Shown here: piece after piece, positions 58,104 through 64,000 of the stretch
Layout: each line of letters starts with the position of its first letter
How positions within the stretch are numbered: position 1 is the first letter of the stretch
Assembly (NCBI RefSeq): GCF_024055795.1
Contig: NZ_JAMXMY010000027.1
Span: 62,001 to 126,000, forward strand
Source of the DNA: Actinoallomurus purpureus
GTDB lineage: Bacteria > Actinomycetota > Actinomycetes > Streptosporangiales > Streptosporangiaceae
Length of the DNA stretch: 64,000 nucleotides
Reading direction: 5' to 3'
The notes under the pieces: model-generated
The model's input: the letters and a program-made list of their open reading frames with translations, nothing else
Database searches by the model: none
Told to the model about the DNA's origin: nothing
Made by a program: the position numbers and the translations under genes

Positions 58104-59350
58104 TGAACATCGCCATGGTCTCGGTCCAGGACAGTCCCCTCGGAACCACCAACGGACTTGACGGGGGCCTCGGAGTGCACGTCGCCGAGCTCGCCCGTGA
58201 ACTCGGGCGACGCGGCCACCGCGTCACCGTCTACACCCGGCAGGACGGGCGTGACCCGCAGGGGCGGATCCGGTTCGCTCCCGGAGTCACCGTCGAGCAA
58301 CTGGCCGTCGGGCCCGTCCGTCCCCTCGCCGAGGACGAGCTGCTGCCGTACCTCGCCGACTTCGGCGCGGAGCTCGCGCGGCGCTGGCACGGTCGCCGTC
58401 CGGACGTCGTCCACGCCCACCACTGGGTGAGCGGCCTGGCCGCGATCGCGGGCGCGAACGGCCTCGACATCCCGGTCGCGCAGTCCTTCCACACCCTGGG
58501 GACGACCCTGGCCCGGGCCGGGCAGCCCTGCTCGCCCACCCGGGTCCGGCTGGAGAAGGCCATCGGCCGCAGCGTGCGCTCGGTCGTCGCCACGACCGAG
58601 AGCGAGCGGACCGAGCTCGTACGCCTGGGCCTGCGGCGGCGCCAGGTCACGCTGGTGCCCTCGGGGGTCGACGTGGAGAAGTTCAGCCCGAGCGGACCGG
58701 CGCTGCCGCGCGGTGAGGCACCCCGCCTGGTCACGCTCATGCAGCTCGGCCGGCACCAGGGCGTGGTCTCCATCATCCAGGCGCTGGCCCGGATCCCGGA
58801 TGCCGAGCTCGTCGTGGCCGGCGGTCCGGCGCGCGACGAACTGGAGACGGACGAGACCGTCCACCAGCTGCGGATCAAGGCCAAGGAGGCCGGGGTCGCC
58901 GACCGGGTCACGTTCATCGGCAGCGTCTCGGCCAACGACGCGCCGAAGCTGCTGCGCTCCGCCGACCTGACCGTCAGCGTTCCCGCACACGAGAACGTGG
59001 GCCGGATGCCGCTGGAGTCGATGGCCTGCGGGACCCCCGTCGTCGCCTCCCCTGTCGGCGGCCACCTCGACTCGGTCGTCGAGAACGTCACGGGCATCCA
59101 CGTCCCGGCCGACCGTCCCATGGAGATCGCCCGCCGCGTCCGTGCCCTGCTCGCCGACCAGACGCACCGCACGGCCCTCAGCATCGGCGCGGTCGACCGG
59201 GTTCGGTCACGGTTCTCGTGGGACCGGGTCGCGAACGAGACCGTCAAGGTCTACGAGTCCCTGCAGCCCGTGCCCGTGCCCGTGCCCGAGCCCGAGCCCG
59301 TCCTGGCGGGCGTCACGGCCGGTGCCGCGGAGGAGGACGAAGAGTTCTGA
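58100..59350 (+). CDS. GT4 glycosyltransferase (GT-B fold)
   Basis: A 416-residue glycosyltransferase of family GT4: N-terminal GLDGGLGVHVAELARELGRR, DVVHAHHWVSGLAAI and VAQSFHTLG; C-terminal VPSGVDVEKFSP, GPARDE and ENVGRMPLESMACGTPVVAS (E-x7-E nucleotide-sugar site). It resembles MshA and sucrose-phosphate synthase-like enzymes, but the acceptor cannot be told. The tail has PVPVPVPEPEPVL repeats. ATG at 58100 with GGAGGTAG upstream. The DUF6328 gene starts 8 bp downstream. Confidence 0.85.
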   Translation: MMNIAMVSVQDSPLGTTNGLDGGLGVHVAELARELGRRGHRVTVYTRQDGRDPQGRIRFAPGVTVEQLAVGPVRPLAEDELLPYLADFGAELARRWHGRRPDVVHAHHWVSGLAAIAGANGLDIPVAQSFHTLGTTLARAGQPCSPTRVRLEKAIGRSVRSVVATTESERTELVRLGLRRRQVTLVPSGVDVEKFSPSGPALPRGEAPRLVTLMQLGRHQGVVSIIQALARIPDAELVVAGGPARDELETDETVHQLRIKAKEAGVADRVTFIGSVSANDAPKLLRSADLTVSVPAHENVGRMPLESMACGTPVVASPVGGHLDSVVENVTGIHVPADRPMEIARRVRALLADQTHRTALSIGAVDRVRSRFSWDRVANETVKVYESLQPVPVPVPEPEPVLAGVTAGAAEEDEEF

Positions 59351-59358
59351 GGAGACAG

Positions 59359-59886
59359 GTGAGTTCAGAACGCGACGAGACACCCCGGGAGCGAGCCGAC
59401 CGCGAACTCGTGGAGATGCTCCAGGGCCTGCGCGTCATCGTGGCCGGGGTGCAGTTCCTGTTCGCGTTCCTGCTCACGTTGCCGTTCTCCAACGGGTTCA
59501 AGCGGGTCGGCCACCTCGGACAGTGGATCTTCTACCTGTCGCTGATCACGGCGGCGTGCGCGTCGATCTGCCTGATGGCCCCCGCCGCCCAGCATCGGAT
59601 GCTGTTCCACTCCGGTCGCAAGGACCTGCTGGTCAGCCGGTCGAACCGGTACGGGATCGCCGGGACGCTGGCGCTGACCGTGTCGATGTCCTGCGCCGTG
59701 GCCGTCGCGGCCAAGGGGTTCTTCTCCTCCTGGCTGGCCGCGGGCACGGCGGCAGGGGTCATCGCGGTCTGCGGGTGGGCGTGGTTCCTGCAGCCGATCC
59801 TGACCCGGCGCCGGATCGCCGGGGCACGGAAAGAGGAAGAGGCCCGGCCGGGCGGGCCGCCCGCCCGGCGGACGGTCATCGACTGA
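59359..59886 (+). CDS. DUF6328 membrane protein
   Basis: A 175-residue protein with an acidic start (ERDETPRERADRELVEMLQG) and four membrane segments (about 30-46, 55-72, 97-116 and 121-140). The sequence LRVIVAGVQFLFAFLLTLPF and the TM pattern are those of DUF6328 (formerly DUF2871-like) proteins, widespread in Streptomycetales and relatives, function unknown. GTG at 59359. It is probably in an operon with the GT4 gene and ends at a bidirectional terminator. Confidence 0.8.
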   Translation: MSSERDETPRERADRELVEMLQGLRVIVAGVQFLFAFLLTLPFSNGFKRVGHLGQWIFYLSLITAACASICLMAPAAQHRMLFHSGRKDLLVSRSNRYGIAGTLALTVSMSCAVAVAAKGFFSSWLAAGTAAGVIAVCGWAWFLQPILTRRRIAGARKEEEARPGGPPARRTVID

Positions 59887-59894
59887 AAGACGAC

Positions 59895-59929
59895 GAGACC
59901 GCCCCGTGCGCGGCGCGGGGGGCGGTCTC
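59895..59929. terminator. Bidirectional terminator
   Basis: GAGACCGCCCC/GGGGCGGTCTC, perfect 11-bp stem, between the convergent DUF6328 and proS genes. Confidence 0.85.
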
Positions 59930-59949
59930 GTATGCGATCGAAGGGGCCG

Positions 59950-61470
<1,521 letters not shown>

Positions 61471-61509
61471 TTACGCCGATCACACGCGCGTTGGGTCTAC
61501 CGTACAGGC

Positions 61510-62199
61510 GTGTCAGACGAGTCCCCGCCGGAGGCGGAGAAGAAGAAGCCCGCGAAGAAGCGATCGTTCTTGCGGGAGCTGCCGATCCTGATCGGCATCG
61601 CGCTCGTGCTCTCGCTGCTGATCAAGACGTTCCTGGTGCAGGCGTTCTTCATCCCGTCGGAGTCGATGGAACGAACCCTGCACGGCTGCGCGGGCTGCAC
61701 GGGCGACCGGATCCTCGTCTACAAGGCCGGCTACCGGTTCCACGACCCGAAGACGGGCGACATCGTGGTCTTCCGCGCCCCGGCGTCATGGGAGCCGGAG
61801 ACGCGGATCGCCAAGCCGGGAAACCCGCTGCAGCGCGCGCTGGGCTGGGTCGGCGGGCTGTTCGGCATGCCGCAGGCGAACGAGAAGGACCTCGTCAAGC
61901 GCGTCATCGCGGTGGGCGGTCAGACGGTCCAGTGCTGCGACGCGAAGGGACGGGTCCTCGTCGACGGCAAGCCGCTCGACGAGCCGTACGTCTTCGAGGA
62001 CGACCACAAGAGCTTCGGCCCGGTCAAGGTCCCCGCGGGCCGTCTCTGGGTGATGGGAGACCACCGGTCGGACTCGGCCGACTCGCGTTTCCACATGCAG
62101 GACGGCTACCAGGGGACCATCCCGGTGAACAGCGTCATCGGCCGCGCGTTCGTGATCGTCTGGCCGCCGTCCCGCTGGAACACCCTCGGCAAGGGCTGA
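61510..62199 (+). CDS. lepB: Signal peptidase I
   Basis: A 229-residue membrane protease that removes signal peptides. One membrane segment at about 23-43 follows a lysine-rich N terminus; the catalytic serine is in IPSESMERTL (about 52), and the lysine is in LVKRVIAVGGQ (about 131). The GDHRSDSADSR box is present. An insert with LHGCAGCTGDRILVYKAG and a GLFGMPQ segment lie between. GTG at 61510. It is divergent to proS and may be one of several paralogues. Confidence 0.93.
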   Translation: MSDESPPEAEKKKPAKKRSFLRELPILIGIALVLSLLIKTFLVQAFFIPSESMERTLHGCAGCTGDRILVYKAGYRFHDPKTGDIVVFRAPASWEPETRIAKPGNPLQRALGWVGGLFGMPQANEKDLVKRVIAVGGQTVQCCDAKGRVLVDGKPLDEPYVFEDDHKSFGPVKVPAGRLWVMGDHRSDSADSRFHMQDGYQGTIPVNSVIGRAFVIVWPPSRWNTLGKG

Positions 62200-62321
62200 C
62201 CACGCCCCGTTGGCCCGCCGGGAGGGATGCCGCAGACTGAGCGATCATGGGTCACGTCGAAGTCGCGCATCTCGGCCACGTCCTTCCCGACGGGCCCGCT
62301 CGCTGAGAGCCGCCGCGTGGG

Positions 62322-62876
62322 TCAGTCCGCGCCGGGGAGGGCCAGGTCGAACTCGACCGCGACCTCGTCGGCGAGTTTGAGGGCGCCGAGCAGGGCGGAG
62401 TACGGCTTGATGCCCCAGCGCGTCTGCACGACGGTCGTTCCGCCGCGGACGCGGTCGTCCTCCACGCCTCCGCGGACGGAGATCGCATTCGTCCGCCCCA
62501 TGATCGTCAAGTCACCGGTGATCGTGAACGCCTCGGGAGTGCCCTCGACCCCGGTCGACCGGAAGGTGATCACCGGGTGCTCGCGGGCCCGGAGGATCTT
62601 CTCGCGCGCGTTCTTCTCGATCTCGGCGCGATCGGAGTCGGTCAGCGGCTTGATCCCGCCGGTGCCCTCGCGCACCTTGAGCGAGTCGACCTCCGCCGAC
62701 ACGGTCACCGACAAGCTCGCGGGGTCCGCCGGGTCGACGACGGCCTCACCGGACCAGCGGGTGACCTCGATCGTCAGGTCGTGGCCCACCTTGCGGCCGA
62801 CGCCGCTGCGGGACGTCCGGACCAGGAGACGTCCCGAATCCGGCCCCAGCGCGTAGGTGCCCGCGGTCAGCGCCAT
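62322..62876 (-). CDS. YceI-family lipid-binding protein
   Basis: A 184-residue YceI-like protein without a signal peptide: GTYALGPDSGRLLVRTSRSG, VGHDLTIEV, HPVITFRSTGVEG, GDLTIMGRTNAI and VQTRWGIKPYSALLGALKLAD. The family forms a lipocalin-like barrel that binds isoprenoid or fatty-acid chains. A cytoplasmic form is common in actinomycetes. ATG at 62876. Confidence 0.88.
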   Translation of the reverse strand: MALTAGTYALGPDSGRLLVRTSRSGVGRKVGHDLTIEVTRWSGEAVVDPADPASLSVTVSAEVDSLKVREGTGGIKPLTDSDRAEIEKNAREKILRAREHPVITFRSTGVEGTPEAFTITGDLTIMGRTNAISVRGGVEDDRVRGGTTVVQTRWGIKPYSALLGALKLADEVAVEFDLALPGAD

Positions 62877-62985
62877 GTCACCAGGGTACGCCGCGCCGCC
62901 GGGGCACCGACGATCACATCGTCACGGAGGAGGCGCCCGGCCGGGCGCCTCCGGTTCGCGTTGCTCGGGTTCATCGGGCCACGTC

Positions 62986-63351
62986 TCAGTGCCGCGCCGT
63001 CAGGCCGATCTCGCGGACGACCTCCCCGATCGTCCGGAACTCCTTGCCCTCGGGCAGCCCCGAGATCGCCTCGACCACCGAGTCGGGCGCCCCCTTGCTC
63101 CGCAGGTGGGCGAGCAGATGACGCCGATCGGCCGGGAACTCACCGGGCGGCAGGTGTCGGCTGAGCTCCGCCCGGCGGGCGACGTCGGCGGGCGACATGC
63201 CGCGCGCCGGCCGCGACGGCTGTGCCGCGGCGTCCGCACCCGCGCCGCCGTGCTCCGCTCGTCCCGTCCCGCTCCCCCTGATCAGGTTCGTGGTCTCCTT
63301 CCGGAGGTGCTCGTCCTGGGCCGTACCCTGCTTGTCGCTCTCGCGCTGCAT
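62986..63351 (-). CDS. DUF2795 protein
   Basis: A 121-residue protein with a charged, disordered N terminus and a C-terminal DUF2795 domain (AELSRHLPPGEFPADRRHLL, APDSVVEAISGLPEGKEFRT). The domain is small and helical, of unknown function, often repeated in other proteins. ATG at 63351 with AGGTGAGG upstream. It stands alone between YceI and a long promoter region. Confidence 0.8.
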   Translation of the reverse strand: MQRESDKQGTAQDEHLRKETTNLIRGSGTGRAEHGGAGADAAAQPSRPARGMSPADVARRAELSRHLPPGEFPADRRHLLAHLRSKGAPDSVVEAISGLPEGKEFRTIGEVVREIGLTARH

Positions 63352-63363
63352 GGAAGACCTCAC

Positions 63364-63729
63364 CTTTCGCGTAGCCCCCTCTCAGACGCTCCCCCGGGCA
63401 CGCAGGCGTTCCGGTCCGACCCCCCGGCTGGGGAACGCCCGAGATCCTCGACTTGAAACCGGGCGGTCGCACTGCGTGACCGCCCCTCCAGCCGCCCTAC
63501 CCGACCAGCGGCTCGGTGAACCCTGGCGAAGCCTCCGACGGGCACCCCCGAGCCGGCCGTCACCGCCACCGCGTCGTAAGCGCGCTGGTCCAGCTCTCTC
63601 GCTCGATTCAACGCGGACATGAACCGGTGTATCCCCGTTGCGCACCGGATCACGCCAAAGATCACATTCTTGCCACCGCATCTCCCGGATGGTCGTTCCC
63701 GGACCCCGGACTGCAATAGGCTGCTCCGC
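63364..63729. other. Intergenic region
   Basis: No gene is supported: the overlapping frames on either strand are incompatible and lack ribosome sites. It holds the promoters for 63351 and 63730. Confidence 0.5.
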
Positions 63730-64000
63730 ATGAGTCACCCGGAACGGCTCGGAGCCTCGGGTGGCGGGCAGGTCAGCGCGATTGCGGAGCCCCCTCACAT
63801 GAATGGGAACCCCCCGCTGGCCGAGTTCGCCACGCGTCACGGGCTCAAGCAGAGCGCCGCTCGTCCCCCCATCGGTGCGTACATCCGCCAGCTCTGGCAG
63901 CGACGCCACTTCATCTGGGCGTTCGCCTCGGCCAAGAACATCTCGATGTACACCGAGTCGCGGTTGGGACAGGTATGGCAGGTCCTGACCCCGCTACTCA
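63730..64000 (+). CDS. ABC-2 type polysaccharide/teichoic acid export permease (partial)
   Basis: The first 90 codons are present. After a disordered start come IGAYIRQLWQRRHFIWAFAS and SRLGQVWQVLTPLL, the diagnostic cytoplasmic helix and first-membrane-segment entry of Wzm/TagG permeases that export cell-wall polysaccharides with an ATPase partner. The rest lies beyond the window. Confidence 0.8.
   Translation, partial: MSHPERLGASGGGQVSAIAEPPHMNGNPPLAEFATRHGLKQSAARPPIGAYIRQLWQRRHFIWAFASAKNISMYTESRLGQVWQVLTPLL

Overview
The window is high-GC actinomycete DNA. WhiB, GAF-ANTAR, SpoIIE-type PP2C phosphatases, a subtilisin-inhibitor-like protein, polyprenol-phosphate mannose synthase and a DUF6177/MinD gene set fit the Streptosporangiales-Streptomycetales side of Actinomycetota; genus cannot be fixed from the sequence alone.

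Bases 1 to about 32.5 kb are a tandem array of actinomycete integrative and conjugative elements (AICEs) in the 3' end of a tRNA-Arg(CCT) gene (32418-32490, minus strand). A 44-bp copy of the tRNA 3' end recurs at 3811, 12201 and 32416. A pair of 8-9-mers repeated with an 11-bp period (candidate integrase arm sites) lies about 120 bp left of each copy, and a matching pair lies inside the left end of elements A and B. The array reads: element Z (right part only, 1-3810; XRE/TPR regulator and small proteins, no integrase seen); element A (3811-12244; decayed, with xis and int, only the 3' half of a RepSA-like gene, no transfer genes); element B (12201-32459; apparently complete). Element B carries a PIN-domain/membrane-protein operon, a NUDIX protein, two XRE/TPR regulators, a tandem-winged-helix GntR protein, a strong promoter overlapped by a palindrome, WhiB, DUF2637 spread protein, FtsK-like Tra, a GCTAGC-rich region, a DnaB-N/DUF3987 protein, xis and int, and between int and the tRNA a DprA-like plus ComFC-like phosphoribosyltransferase pair. 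Four copies of a ~48-bp repeat sit 16-24 bp upstream of four start codons in B.

Bases 32.5-40.6 kb are a gene-poor, repeat-rich stretch on the other side of the tRNA: SMI1/KNR4 and DUF4265 proteins, gene fragments (DUF4240, DinB/DUF664), fossil AICE ends, dispersed repeats shared with element A, a 32-bp inverted repeat around the DUF4265 gene, a small protein built of 17-residue repeats and a 50-residue acidic peptide.

Bases 40.6-64 kb are chromosomal backbone: secreted protein, membrane glycosyltransferase-like protein, Ppm1, double-GNAT protein, PlsC, two PP2C phosphatases with sensor domains, SigR-like sigma factor, DUF6177-MinD genes, SSI inhibitor, CBS protein, GAF-ANTAR regulator, GT4 glycosyltransferase, DUF6328 protein, ProS, signal peptidase I, YceI, DUF2795 protein and the start of an ABC-2 polysaccharide-export permease.
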